DNA from: Oscarella lobularis
Taxonomy: Eukaryota; Porifera; Homoscleromorpha; Homosclerophorida; Oscarellidae
Direction: 5' to 3'
Assembly (NCBI RefSeq): GCF_947507565.1
Contig: NC_089179.1
Coordinates: 3,427,747-3,491,746 of the forward strand
Length of the DNA stretch: 64,000 nucleotides
Each line of letters starts with the position of its first letter. Position 1 is the first letter of the stretch. Both the position numbers and the translations under genes were made by a program. Shown in pieces: positions 48,305-59,796 of the stretch. The notes beneath the pieces were generated by a model. That model did no database searches, was not told the DNA's origin, and saw nothing but the letters and a program-made list of their open reading frames with translations.

Positions 48305-49731
48305 ATGTGCTCTTTCCCCGTTGATACAGAGAGACGCCACGCGTCTGTTCGCCTTCGCGAAGAGCCTAGTCGCGTGAGTGCGACCTCGTCGAACAACGCG
48401 AGTGGACGAGCCTCTTCCTTCTATTAGTTCGACGTCCTATTGCAACGAAAATGGAAAGAAGCCGAAACGAGCGGTGTTTTACGCTACGCACTACCCGATC
48501 TACGAACAAAGAAACTCCCAGGACCGATCGGTTTTGTAGCTCAGGTAAAAATCGAGGCGGAGCTAAATGTCCGCTTTATGACGTCATTCTATAGCTGAAT
48601 CTCAAGAGAGGAATCGAGCGACGTGCTCCGGCGCACATCACGAGTTTGTCTCAAAAATTCGACAAGGGCCTTTTTAATTTTACGAAAGTGAAGCCAGATG
48701 AGGTTCCTCAAGTCAAATATCGATTAATTCGAAATTGAGAGGAAAGTCTAGGTGTTATTTGAAGTTGTTGAGGAAAAGGATTCAGGGACTTTAATGGATG
48801 AGAATCGACATTACGTCATTGCAAATGTCAGTCCTTTGGAATTTTGCAATATATTACTTGTTCCTCGACTGGGCTCATGTCAACCTCAAGTCATTACTCT
48901 TGATAGTTTTATACTTGCTATGAAACTCATCCTGGCGAGTTCTCAGTGGTCAGTCTTATTATTGATGATCTGATTTTTATAAGATTTGTGCACAGGGCTT
49001 TTCGAATTGGATTTAACAGCCTGTGTGCTTTCGCTTCGGTTAATCATCTTCACTACCATGGCTACTATGTGAATCGTGAGTTGCCTTGCGAGAAATGGGT
49101 ACAGTACTGATATGTAGAGTCTCCTAATCCCATTTCTTATAGTTTTCATTAGCCTGTTGCTCATTTTGTTGGTCCCTGTTATGAATTGAAATCATATCCT
49201 GGACGAGGCTTTGTTTTCTTTCTTGATGACTCTATTGAGAGTCTAGCAAGGTAAGCGCTTGTCCTATTGTATGACTTTCTTATATTGCCCATGCTCTAGA
49301 TCTGTTTTTGCTTTGGTTGATTTACTGCATCGAGACAATATAGCACACAATCTGATGATGACTCGAGGCTTGGATTCATCGGCATCTGTGGACGCTGACC
49401 ATTTGGTGCTGAGGATCATTGTCTGGCCTCGAAAGTCGTCTCTAGGTTTGTTTGTATAGTAATAGCAGATTATGTAGCAATGCCATGATTACTTAGGCGC
49501 TAAGCAACCGATGGCATGCAACGTGGCCGTGTGTGAACTGGCTGGACATCTTCCCATTTACAGTAGGTGACTTCTCGTGCTCCTTTTTCTCTTCCTCATC
49601 TTTCTGCAGATGAAGATGACTATGTGACTATGACTGACACTCATGCCTCGCGAATGCTCAAGGACACTGCACTAGCTGACGATGAGTATGAATTTTTAAA
49701 GAAACGCATAAAAGTTATATTCAAAAATTAA
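48305..49731 (+). CDS. GDPGP1: GDP-D-glucose phosphorylase 1
   Basis: Cytosolic HIT-type enzyme that removes misformed GDP-glucose by phosphorolysis. Exon 1 from ATG 48305 ([14 protein letters not shown]) joins to [13 protein letters not shown]. Then come [79 protein letters not shown] (nucleotidyl-transfer histidine motif), [18 protein letters not shown] and [14 protein letters not shown]. Stop TAA at 49731. About seven exons with GT-AG introns. The HLHYH motif has Tyr in the place where the human protein has Leu. Confidence 0.92.
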
Positions 49732-50273
49732 GCCGAAGGTATTTTTTATTTATTTAGTACATAACCTTTCGTATTCGGGACATTTGTGGTCTCTCTAATT
49801 AGCTTAATTAATTACCTTTTCACACTTCCGAAAAGATGTGCTTCAAGTTTCTGATAAAAGCGATCTTCAAGCGAAGAAAAAACCACCGAATCAGCAAAGA
49901 AGACATGCTTGTGCCGTTGCTTGTAGAGATCGCTGATGGTTTAGAAGAAATAAAGGCCAACCAGAAAACTTAGAACTGGAAAGATAATGAATATCACTAG
50001 CATGCGCCATGTACTTTTCTTTTGGTCCAGTACCAAACGTGTAAATTGTTTTCCCATCATTTGCGACCTGGGAGCTCGAAACGAAACACTGCCGAATTAA
50101 GAATGGGATTAAACGGCTCCGTCCCTGACACGTCCTAAACAAATACGAGTGGCCTCTGTCGGTCTATCGCGCTCTGATACACATCCACGCGCTCTGCGAA
50201 TGGTCGTAGGCGTGTCGCGGGAAGTGCGAGAACGTCCGGGACGTCTTTATTCTAATTGAATTACAAGGGCAAA
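49732..50273. other. Intergenic region, no gene recognised
   Basis: An 83-codon minus-strand frame (49891-50142) has no recognised domain. Otherwise AT-rich 3' flank followed by a GC-richer stretch (50130-50273) that is probably the SLC12A9 promoter. Confidence 0.4.
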
Positions 50274-53200
50274 ATGGCGAGTGATTCTTCGTCGGGAGAG
50301 ATGGCAAGTTTGCTCGACAGTCCAACTCAAGCGAGCCAAGATCTCGACGTGAGCATCATCAACGACCCGGACCCGAACCCCCCTCAAAAAAGACATCGCT
50401 GGCGATCGCGCATCTTCTCGGGAAAACTCTCGACGATCCCAGGCGTAACGATACCATGCACGCTGTCAATATTCAGCGTCATAATCTTCCTTCGCCTCGG
50501 CTACGTCGTGGGAATGGTAAGGGAAGGACGAAAGAGAGAGAGGCCCCTTATTGGAATTTCACATTTTAGGCTGGAGTCGAAGTGGCACTGGGCATGCTTT
50601 GTCTCGGTTACTTTACCGTGACTGTGACCGTGCTTTCGCTTTCGGCTATATCGACCAACGGCGCTATAAAAGGAGGAGGAGCCTATTGTAAGATCCGCTT
50701 CCCTTTTCCTCTTCCTCCATTGTCTAACTTTTTTTCTTTTTCTTTCTAGTTATGATTAGTCGCGCTCTGGGGCCGGAGTTTGGCGGTTCCGTGGGAATTA
50801 TTTTCTACGTGGCGAATGTCTTTGCGAGCGCAATCAACATTATTGGTACTATTTGGAAATATGATCTTTGTTCTTTATCATTCTTTCTCTTGTTTTTTTT
50901 GTTTCTAAGGTCTAGTCGAATCCTTAGTGAATAACTTTGGTATTCATTGAAACACACTAATTCAATGTATTTATTAATTAATTTTCTAGACGTTCTTCCT
51001 GAAAGTGCTGGGTGGCGCTATTTTTATGGAACGCTAACGATTATCTTATGCCTAATTATTAGTCTAATTGGCGCAAGTGAGTTTTTGAATTCTCGAATTT
51101 TAGTGAAGAAATTCTGATCTCTTAGATATATTTGCCATGGCATCTATATTGATATTCGTTCTTGTCATGGTCGCCGTCGCGTCAGTGATAGTGAGCAAAA
51201 ATAATTTAATTAATAATTTAATTAATTAATTTTCTACGTAGGTGAGCTTTGCCATCAAAGATCCTTTTTATGTTAATATCGAGTCTACAATTAATTTCAC
51301 CAAGTCGGTATGAAAAATATATTGTTTTATTAATTAATCAAACAGAAATCGGGTTTTTTGTTGATTAGCCTGGATTTTTCTGTCCCACCAGTCTGCAGAG
51401 AAACGGCACGCCGTGCGAGGCTTGGTACTCGAGTTGGAATGATACAACGTTTCATCAGAATCTCAAGGCTAGTCAAATCAAAGCGAATATGCTTGCCACA
51501 TTGAATCAAAGGCTCTCTTTATTTCTTATAGTCAGACTATGTCATTGATTATACCACTGATGTTATGACTAGTTTTCAAATCGTATTCTCCGTGATTTTC
51601 AATGGATGCACTGGAATCATGGGTAGATACTTCAATTAATTAATTAAATATTTTGCTAAATCGTTGGTGTCATTAATTAAGCTGGAGCCAATATGTCTGG
51701 AGATTTGAAAAATCCAGGGTTCTCCATACCGTTTGGAACGCTTGCCGCTTGCCTGTTTACCTTTTTGGTATACGCTCTCCTAAGTAAGTAAACAATTCAG
51801 AAACAAGACATTTTTTCTCATTTTTTGGTTTTGTTTTAGTGATCTTTACTGGATTTACTTGCACTCGCGCTCTTCTTCAGAACAGCTATGACTACATGCG
51901 GGTAAGACTTTGTTGGATAATTATTTATTGATTAATTGATATTTTTGTTTTCTGCAGTTTATTAACATTTGGTCTCCTTTTGTCATAATCGGCGTTCTGA
52001 GCTCGACGCTGTCTGCCGCTCTAAGCAATCTTATTGGTATTTTTTGCAGATTTAATTATATTTTTTTTTTCATAAAACAAATGTAGGTGCGTCGCGAATT
52101 CTTCAGGCTGTGGCTAAAGATAACCTCTTTGGTAAGGCGGATAATAAGAATAAAAATATGTAGATATTGTCTCTTCCTAGGTGTTGTGCTAAGAGTCTTT
52201 GCTAAAATGATGGGATCCAAGCGTGACAATCCCGTCTACGCGTTGCTCTTCTCCTGGATTCTCGTGCAGGTAAACACGATGCCTTCTTGGCCTCTTACTG
52301 TTTCACTGAGCATAATTTAGCTTATTTTAATTATTGGGAAATTGAATGCCATAGCTCCCTTCGTGGCTATGTTCTTCCTCCTCTCCTATAGCGTCGTGAA
52401 TATCGCCTGTTTGGCCTTGACGTCCGCTTCGGCGCCAAACTTCAGGTAGAGACAACGCAATTAAATATCAAGTCATTTCCTAATAGTATCATCGTCTCAA
52501 TTAGGCCAACATTTAAATACTATTCTTGGCACACTGGTATCACTTATACGTAGATTATCTGAGATGGAAACTCACTCAGAGATGTTTAGCATTGACAGGG
52601 GCCATCTCTTGCCTCGTAATCATGTTCTATATATCTCCAACAGCAGCCGGAGTATCAATCGGTATAAGCAATTACAGACTCAGTTCATCTAGCACATATT
52701 TTCGTCTTATATAGGTGTGATGACCGTTCTTTATATTATTCTCGCGTTCTTTGGTCCGTCGACGTCGTGGGGTGAAGTGTCTCAAGCTCTTATCTATCAC
52801 CAGGTAGAGCCACCAAGTCTCTCTCACAGGTGCAGCCAACGTCTTTTCTTTTGACAGGTCCGTAAGTACTTGCTTCGTCTCGACATGAAGAAAGAACACG
52901 TGAAGCTTTGGCGACCCCAAGTAATAGACTATAATTATATTATTATTATTGAGATAATTTCTTCGTTGTAGATGATGTTTCTTGTGGCGAATCCGAGTTC
53001 GTCACTTCAGGCCATGGATTTCATCAACGATTTGAAAAAGGTTTGTCTGTGTTTTCTGTGGGGGAAAAATCGGTTTGAATATTGGTCTCCTTTTTCTAGG
53101 GTGGTCTCTACATTTTGGGTCACGTTGACGTAGATACGTTTGAAAATGTTGGTGTTAGGAATAAGCGTTCGTTTTTCTTCCTTATTCTTTTCTGTGCTAT

Positions 53201-54598
53201 AGTCTGCGAAGAGGCATAAGGAGAAGCAGGACGTTTGGGTCGACTTTGTCAAGTGCACTCGTTTGAAGGCGTTCGTTGAATTGGTGAGCGCGTCTTCGGT
53301 TCGAACGGGCGCCCAATGCCTTATGATGGTAATCTAAATTTACTCTCTTTTTTTCTGATGATGATGATACGCGTTTCCAGGCATCAGGTCTAGGCGGCAT
53401 GAGACCCAATACCGTTGTTCTTGGTGAGTACAGAGATGTGCTACTATTCGTAGCGTTTTTACATACTCCAAGGTTTCTTTGGCGACAATTCGCCTGCACA
53501 ATCGCCGCATCAGACGATCTGGAAGAAAAGTCATCCACTGATTCAATGTTGCAGCGAAGAAGAAGGTAGAGTGACAAAATCCATGGAAACTCTCATAAAC
53601 ATTTTCCCCCAGACGCCAAATTTGAAACTGTCGTGACTAAACTTCAGGAGCCTGTATGACTTGAGAGTTTTCCTTAATTATTTATCTATTTTTTGATTAC
53701 AGACAGGTGATATGAAGCCGTTGGAGTACGTGGGAATTATTAGGGTGCGCAGATACGCATAGTTACAATTAGAAGGCTTGACGCTTTGCTTAGGATTCGT
53801 TGCTTATGAAAATGAACGTTTGCCTACTTCGCCAGTAAGAATCTCCCTATGTATGTACGCGATCTGTATTCCCTGTTTCTCTCCCAGCTTCGGAAAATTG
53901 GATAAAACGCGTCTGAAGCACGGAACAATTGGTATGCATCGAATCAAAGCGAGAACGCTAATCAAATCATTTTCCCCATATACTAGACGTGTGGCCGTTA
54001 TATAGAGTTGACTTGGAAGGAGGCAATGAAGTCCTAACAATCAAATTATATATATGAAAACGCTTGTGTTTAGGCGAACAGGAGGAAGGAGATCCCACGA
54101 GTTTATTGCTCTTCCAACTCGGCTGGATTTTGCATCGGGTTCACGGCTGGAAAAACGACACCAAACTACGCATTATGATACTTTCTAATCGTACGTTAAT
54201 TAATGAATGAATGAATGATGACGTCAATTCCACGTGCTCTATATATAGGAGCGCACGAATTCGAGAAAAAGAAAATTCAGAAGACACTCGATTTGTTGAG
54301 AATACCGGCGGAGATATGCGTACTCTTATTAATTAATTAATTAATTAATTAATTAATAATTAATTAAACGTTTTTAGATTATTCCCAATCGCGATGGATC
54401 TGTTCGAGGAACGCCTGAACTTCCGGCTCCCTTCTTAGACGTAAGTACACGTGCTCCGCCACGTGGTCATATCCTAGTTAAACTTTGCTAGATTGGTATG
54501 CAAGAGAAGCTCAACCAGCGAATGATAGAACACTCCGCGTGCGCCAGTCAGTATTTCACACTTAATCTTATATGTTTATATATCGTTTCACTCCACAG
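50274..54598 (+). CDS. SLC12A9: Cation-chloride cotransporter SLC12A9, truncated by gap
   Basis: Twelve-helix plasma-membrane transporter of the cation-chloride cotransporter family (CIP1 type). Start [17 protein letters not shown]. The N-terminal block [30 protein letters not shown] is followed by [48 protein letters not shown] and [19 protein letters not shown]. Then come [14 protein letters not shown] and the cytosolic [50 protein letters not shown] and [14 protein letters not shown]. About 25 short exons are seen. The last exons fall in the gap at 54599-54798 and no continuation is found beyond it. Confidence 0.92.
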
Positions 54599-54798
54599 NN
54601 NNNNNNNNNNNNNNNNNNNNNNNNNNNNNNNNNNNNNNNNNNNNNNNNNNNNNNNNNNNNNNNNNNNNNNNNNNNNNNNNNNNNNNNNNNNNNNNNNNNN
54701 NNNNNNNNNNNNNNNNNNNNNNNNNNNNNNNNNNNNNNNNNNNNNNNNNNNNNNNNNNNNNNNNNNNNNNNNNNNNNNNNNNNNNNNNNNNNNNNNNN
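54599..54798. other. Assembly gap, 200 N
   Basis: Exactly 200 N, an arbitrary gap size. It hides the end of SLC12A9 and the start of the first KH-gene copy. Confidence 0.99.
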
Positions 54799-55772
54799 CT
54801 GGGTTCTTGTTCGCTGCTCTTATGTGCTCGTTCGCTTTCGAAATGTCTGTGGCCCTCTTGGGGGCCGCACTCAAAGCGGCCGCGAAATCGTGGCAACCAC
54901 CGACTCCTTCACCTTCACAGAATACACATATCCACACATGGACCATCGATACGACTACTTCATGGCTACGCCAAACATATTTTTCGTCACCCTGATCGTT
55001 GATTATTACGTCGAAGTCGTCATCATTGACGTCACTCAAACGATACAGGTAATGAATAGAACGTTGGGTGACTGCATGTGCCATCATCATTATATAATCT
55101 CTATATAGGGTGACTTGATGTCCGTGACGAAGACCAGCATCCTCATTCTTCGCCACTCTGGAACGGCTGCTACATACATAGCAACCGAACCATTTTTGCT
55201 TGCCATCAGTAAGTATTTAACAATATAGTCAATCCTAACTTTGTATTTAGGTAGTGGTGGAGAGGATGGAGAGACTGGGGGTCGGTGTCTACAAGTCTCT
55301 CAGGTACGTAAGCATACAACCGTAGCACTTTAGCATGTGTAACTGCATGTAGGCTCTACGACTCAACATCGTCGTCGTCGTCGTAACAGAAAGGATCGAT
55401 TCGTCGTAGGAGTTCACGACGACGATGCTGGCCTTTTTATTGGAAAATGTGGAAGGAATGTCAGAGCTATGGTTGCTATGAGAAGTGAGTATGATTTCAA
55501 AATCACTAAGAAAAATCGTTTCTACCGCACTTTTGTCAGGTGGCGTTTCGGCGCGGAAACGAATACAAGGAAATAGGGGAATAACGGAATTCGTCATCTC
55601 TGCTATAAAACTTACTTTCTCGACGCTCGAAAACATCATTTCATTTGCTCAACAACGCGTCTCCCCACTGTTCGTCCTTCTAAATAAGAAGATAATCCTC
55701 CCTGTATACTGCCCTCCTTCAGTTTTCCCTATGCTTCTCCAAGAAGCTGATCCGTCTTCGGAGACTTCTTAG
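54799..55772 (+). pseudogene. KH-domain membrane protein, degenerate copy 1
   Basis: Paralogue of the gene at 58688-59796, with the same exon order. About 170 bases are missing after MSVALLGA, removing most of the N-terminal membrane segment and linker and changing frame. The later exons (TYPHMDHRYDYFMATPNI, GDLMSVTKTS, the KH-type GLFIGKCGRNVRAM) remain readable. Similarity ends near 55670, where the frame runs on for about 30 residues across sequence antisense to the 3' end of the neighbouring CRT-like gene. It is probably non-functional, unless translation starts elsewhere inside the gap. Confidence 0.65.
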
Positions 55773-57266
55773 GCCTGCAAAAAATGAGTGAAAAAGCGCG
55801 AATTTAAGAGGGAACGCTAAATACATCTGCACGTTGTAGAGAAAAATGCACGGGATCATCACCGCAATTCCACCAAGACTAAACCAGGTGCTCTTATTTG
55901 TACTAGGATGAAAAGCAAACGGACAGGGTGGCTGCTGAAATAGCGTCCAAAACAAAAATCCCACAGGTGTACTCATAGCCTAAAGATACAGTATTTAAAC
56001 GTACATACTATTGCTATTATAATCATACTGCAACTATGGCTAAAAACGTTGCTCCGTCACTGTAGCGAAGGAGAAGGCCATCGCCGAGGTAGCTGACGAC
56101 ATAAAAGAAAATAAAGAGCGTTCCCCTGCCACCTGTTGTAGGTCCGCAGTTGTCTCCACCAAAGAAGCAAGATAACCCAAAATAGTAACTAAAACAATCC
56201 ACAGGTCAAATACCATTGATATGAAAAAGCAGCACTTACTTTTCTCCAAAAGTCTTGATATCATCTGACATTCCAAACCCGGGTATAATATCGGCCCAGA
56301 AGAGAGCGAGACTGGTGAGCAACTGATAGCACGACGTGCAGAAAAGTAAGAAGATGAGATTGATTTGACTACGCCGATGACGTCCCTGGAGACTGCGCTC
56401 TTCAAGCACGTTCATCAGCGCCGCCGGAACCAAGCCAAGAACGAAGCACAATGGCCACAATATGCGACCGGCAAGTGACTCCGAGCCCCCGGCAGTTGAA
56501 TTATTCTTCTCGTTTGTGACGTTGCTGCCATCACAGGCTTGAGGAGGATCCATGCTGGCAAAGCTTGGAATGAGACAGAAGAAGATCGCTAAAAAGACGC
56601 CAACGGCTGCGACGAATTGCAAAACGTTTGGCTTTTTCTTCAGAACTAGAAACCTGCGGCGCCAGTGCACATATATAGTATAGCTTCTAAAAATCCTCAT
56701 TCGAGCAGCCACCTTTTTGTTTAGCGTTTCGTCACAGAGGTAAGAGAACTTTTGGCCAAAAACATTTGAGCTGCTCAAATGAGGAATGCACATTAGTACC
56801 GAAGGATAATTGTAAGCGGTATCATGGAATTTCCCAATTTTCCTTGGAGCGAGACGTTCGTTCGTTCCGGCGACCCGGCAAAGATGACAATGAGACCGTT
56901 GAGCGCGTCGCAAAAGCCGATCCAGAAGAGTCTTCCCTGGGGAAAGGTGTAATCGGTCGACGAGATCATTTTCTCGCTCCCCGACCGGAACGACGAGATG
57001 ATGACGAGCGCGAGGGTCCACACGCCCGATATGACGACGAAAGCGAAACTAGAGAAGGTCAGACAGAAATAGCCATCGACTGCGATTTCAGTTTCTGAGT
57101 TGTTGAGCTTCGGATAAGCGGAGAGCCACAGCGGCAGAACGACGATCTCGCCCAACTGACTGGCAACGCGAGAATAAGTAACGTACAGACAAATTTATTA
57201 GCAATGACGAACCCGACCACCGACGGCCATTACGGCAAAGATGGGATTGAAGAGGGCGACTTTCAT
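55719..57266 (-). CDS. CRT-like transporter
   Basis: Multi-pass transporter of the drug/metabolite superfamily, CRT-like group (chloroquine-resistance-transporter relatives in plants and protists). Seen are QGRLFWIGFCDALNGLIVIFA, GKLGNSMIPLTIILRY, FLVLKKKPNVLQFVAAVGVFLAIF, ILWPLCFVLGLVPAALMNVLEERSL, SQINLIFLLFCTSCYQLL and STWFSLGGIAVMIPCIFLYNVQ. An N-glycosylated loop (GSNVTNEKNNST) lies between helices. The 5' end is uncertain: ATG 57266 (MKVALFNPIFAVMAVGG) is the best candidate, but the first membrane helix is poorly matched. The last exon may end earlier at an N-A-stop after FLYN. It is convergent with, and overlaps, KH copy 1. Confidence 0.75.
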
Positions 57267-57811
57267 CGCAGGTGAAGTCCTCGCGTGACGTTTGATTAAT
57301 TAAATTACCCTGACGTCACGCACAACGTCAAAAATAACTGAAGCCTTCGGTTCGACTGCATGCCAACACAATGCCTAGAGTAACAGAAATTAATTGTACT
57401 GTAGTGTTTCTAGACAGGAAATGAAAAGCAATGAATCGCGCACCTCAAATAGCCACAAAGCCTCGTAAAAAAAGGAACACTGCAGGCAACGTCTCGCTTA
57501 TCTCCAGGATACAATGTATCGTCTAGACAGAAGAGAGATATTTCTATAGCCTCGCTGAAGATCAATACTACGTCCTGTGCGCGGTCAAGACGCTCTTTGC
57601 CTAATAGGACTATCTATCTAAAGACTGACCTATGCTCACTAGGAAAACGAACGGAACATGCTGTCGGAGTATGGCTTATGAAGGAGACAATAAAACGTTA
57701 GCGACGATCACTTGCCTCGTCACAGAAAAGGCCCGAGGTCAACAAACAGGTGCACAAACTATTCGAACGAAACTTTTCTAAATGCATCTCTCTCTCTCTG
57801 TATACTGAAGG
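57267..57811. other. Intergenic between CRT-like gene and EGF-like peptide 1
   Basis: No gene is recognised. A CTCTCTCTCTCTG run (57787-57799) and TATACTGAAGG immediately precede the peptide start at 57812. Confidence 0.4.
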
Positions 57812-58045
57812 ATGAAAGCTGTTCTCTTCTTCTTTCTATTGGTTTGCGCTTCGTACACCTACGCTCAGTTGGCGGCGGGTGGGGCTGAGACGGGTGGTGA
57901 GACGGTTGTTCCGTGTCCCGCATCTTTCCGGACGTGCTTTCCTAATCCGTGCCAAAACGGGGGAGTGTGCTTGCCTGGTCACAGCCAATGTTCATGTCCC
58001 TCAAATTTCAATGGTCGGTGCTGCCAATGCGCCAACATCGACTAG
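57812..58045 (+). CDS. Short secreted EGF-like peptide 1
   Basis: 77 residues, single exon. Signal peptide MKAVLFFFLLVCASYTYAQ, a Gly/Ala/Glu propeptide-like stretch (LAAGGAETGGETVV), then one EGF-like module FPNPCQNGGVCLPG ... CSCPSNFNGRCCQC with nine cysteines, including an unusual CC pair. Secretion is inferred. It could be a growth-factor-like ligand or a defence peptide. A paralogue lies at 60752. The CFPNPCQNGG signature is typical of EGF repeats, but a lone module of this size is uncommon. Confidence 0.75.
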   Translation: MKAVLFFFLLVCASYTYAQLAAGGAETGGETVVPCPASFRTCFPNPCQNGGVCLPGHSQCSCPSNFNGRCCQCANID

Positions 58046-58487
58046 CAGGACTACAGCTGCGTGCATGTGTGGAGAGCTAAGCCGCATGAATTTCATTGTC
58101 GTGTAGGAGAAAGGGTCCCCCACATGCTAATGTACGTAGACTACGTGTGCACTCTGAAAAGGGTTCCCACACCTATTTTGTATGCTATCGTCGCTTACCG
58201 GAGTCGGAACCATGCGTGCTCTCATCGACGTTTCGTTTCGCAACGGATTGGCGATCGTGATCAGTCGCGAGACGAATCGTTTGTACAGTAGGAGTGTACC
58301 TCGCGATCGTGGGAGGCAGTTGAGAGCTTTTTTGACGGCTTCCGTCGCGGCGCGTGCCGACAGGACCGTACGTGCGAGCGTTACGTGTGGCCAGGGAGCT
58401 CCAGCTCCTCGTGCGAATCGCTTTCGCCGCCGCTGAGCTTCGCGTACCGACGCGCAGCGCTGCGCATGTTTCGGGAAAACAAATCGA
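58046..58487. other. Intergenic, no gene recognised
   Basis: GC-rich sequence with long shadow frames on both strands but no family similarity. It probably holds the 3' flank of the peptide gene and the distal promoter of the KH gene. Confidence 0.35.
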
Positions 58488-58488
58488 G

Positions 58489-58633
58489 CCAATCGCGTAA
58501 TTGGCCAATCACAACGCTTCGACAAACGACAATGACAAACAATGAGTGTCATCCAATCAGCGTTCTCAATTAGCGCCAACCAATGAGAACGCTGCCAATG
58601 GTCCTTATTGGCACGCGCAAACAAAAAAATTGG
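58489..58633 (+). promoter_or_regulatory. CCAAT-box cluster upstream of KH gene
   Basis: CCAAT occurs at 58489, 58505, 58553, 58580 and 58595. Inverted ATTGG occurs at about 58500, 58607 and 58629. Eight NF-Y-type boxes in 145 bases, ending 55 bases before the start codon, are far more than chance predicts. Confidence 0.6.
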
Positions 58634-58687
58634 CACTCTATTACTGGGTTCTTGTTCGCTGCTCTTATGTGCTCGTTCGCTTTCGAA

Positions 58688-59796
58688 ATGTCTGTGGCCC
58701 TCTTGGGGGCCAGTGCTACCGCTGTGCTACTGGGACAACGTCTCCTAAAGCGCTATCCATCAACACGCGCCGGGCCCACGCCGCTGCCCGGCGCCAAGAT
58801 AAGATCAATAATTGAAACATGCGTTGATGCTTGGGACTCTTCTGTAGATCCCCTACCGGACGATTCCTTCAACCCCCAAAGCGGCCGCGAAATCGTCAGA
58901 CGCCGACCGTTGCCCATGGCAACCACCGACTCGTTCACCTTCACGATAACCGACTCGGAAGAATACACATATCCACACATGGACCATCGATACGACTACT
59001 TCATGGCAACGCCAAACATAGTTTTCGTCACCCTTATCGTAGATTACTACGTCGAAGTCGTCATCGTTGACGTCGTTCGAACCATACAGGTAATGAATAG
59101 AACGTTCTGTGACTGCATGTGCCATCATCATGATCTTCTCTATATAGGGTGACGTGATGTCCGTGACGAAGACGAGCATCATGATTCTTCGCCACTCAGG
59201 AACGGCTGCTACATACATAGCAACCGAACCATTTTCGCTTGCAATCAGTAAGTATTTAACGATATAGTCAATCCTAACTTTGTATTTAGGTAGTGGCGGA
59301 GAGGATGGAGAGACTAGGGGGTCGGTGTCTACGAGTCTCTCAGGTAGGTAAGCGTACAACTGTAGCACATTAGCATGTGTAACTGCATGCAGGCTCTACG
59401 ACTCAACATCGTCGTCGTCGTCGTCGTAACAGAAAGGATCGATTCGTCGTAGGAGTTCACAACGACGATGCTGGCCTTTTCATTGGAAAATGTGGAAGGA
59501 ATGTTAGAGCTATGGTTGCTATGGGAAGTGAGTAGGATTTTGAAGGAAATATCATTTCTATTGTGTACTTTTTGTCAGGCGGAGTAACGGTGCGGAAACG
59601 AATGCAAGAAAATAAGGGAATAACGGAATTCGTCATCTCTGCTATAAGACTTTCTTTATCGACGCTCGAAAACATCATTTCATTTGCTCAACAACGCGTC
59701 TGCCCACTGTATTTTATTGAAACAAACAACGAGGAGCTCATCACCCAGCTGGACGCCTCTACTCACATTAGCTTATTGAAAAGACTAGACAACTAG
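58688..59796 (+). CDS. Membrane-anchored KH-domain protein, copy 2
   Basis: Five exons encode about 310-330 residues. The N terminus has a hydrophobic anchor (MSVALLGASATAVLLGQRLLKRY), perhaps starting earlier at MCSFAFE. A Pro/Asp-rich linker follows. Next is a domain of unknown type (TYPHMDHRYDYFMATPNIVF ... VEVVIVDVVRTIQ, GDVMSVTKTSIMILRHSG). A basic region (TTQHRRRRRNRKDR) leads into a KH-like module: FVVGVHNDDAGLFIGKCGRNVRAMVAM with the GxxG loop GKCG, then GVTVRKR and ITEFVISAIRLSLSTLENII. KH modules bind single-stranded RNA. An N-terminal anchor plus KH recalls AKAP1/TDRKH at the mitochondrial surface, but I do not recognise an orthologue. TAG at 59794. Confidence 0.65.

Noticed and set aside
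49891-50142. 83-codon minus-strand frame between GDPGP1 and SLC12A9
   Set aside because: No recognisable family and weak composition. It could be a real small gene but I cannot support it.
58127-58636. 169-codon minus-strand frame upstream of the KH gene
   Set aside because: It overlaps the CCAAT-rich promoter, has no domain, and is open mainly because of high GC content.
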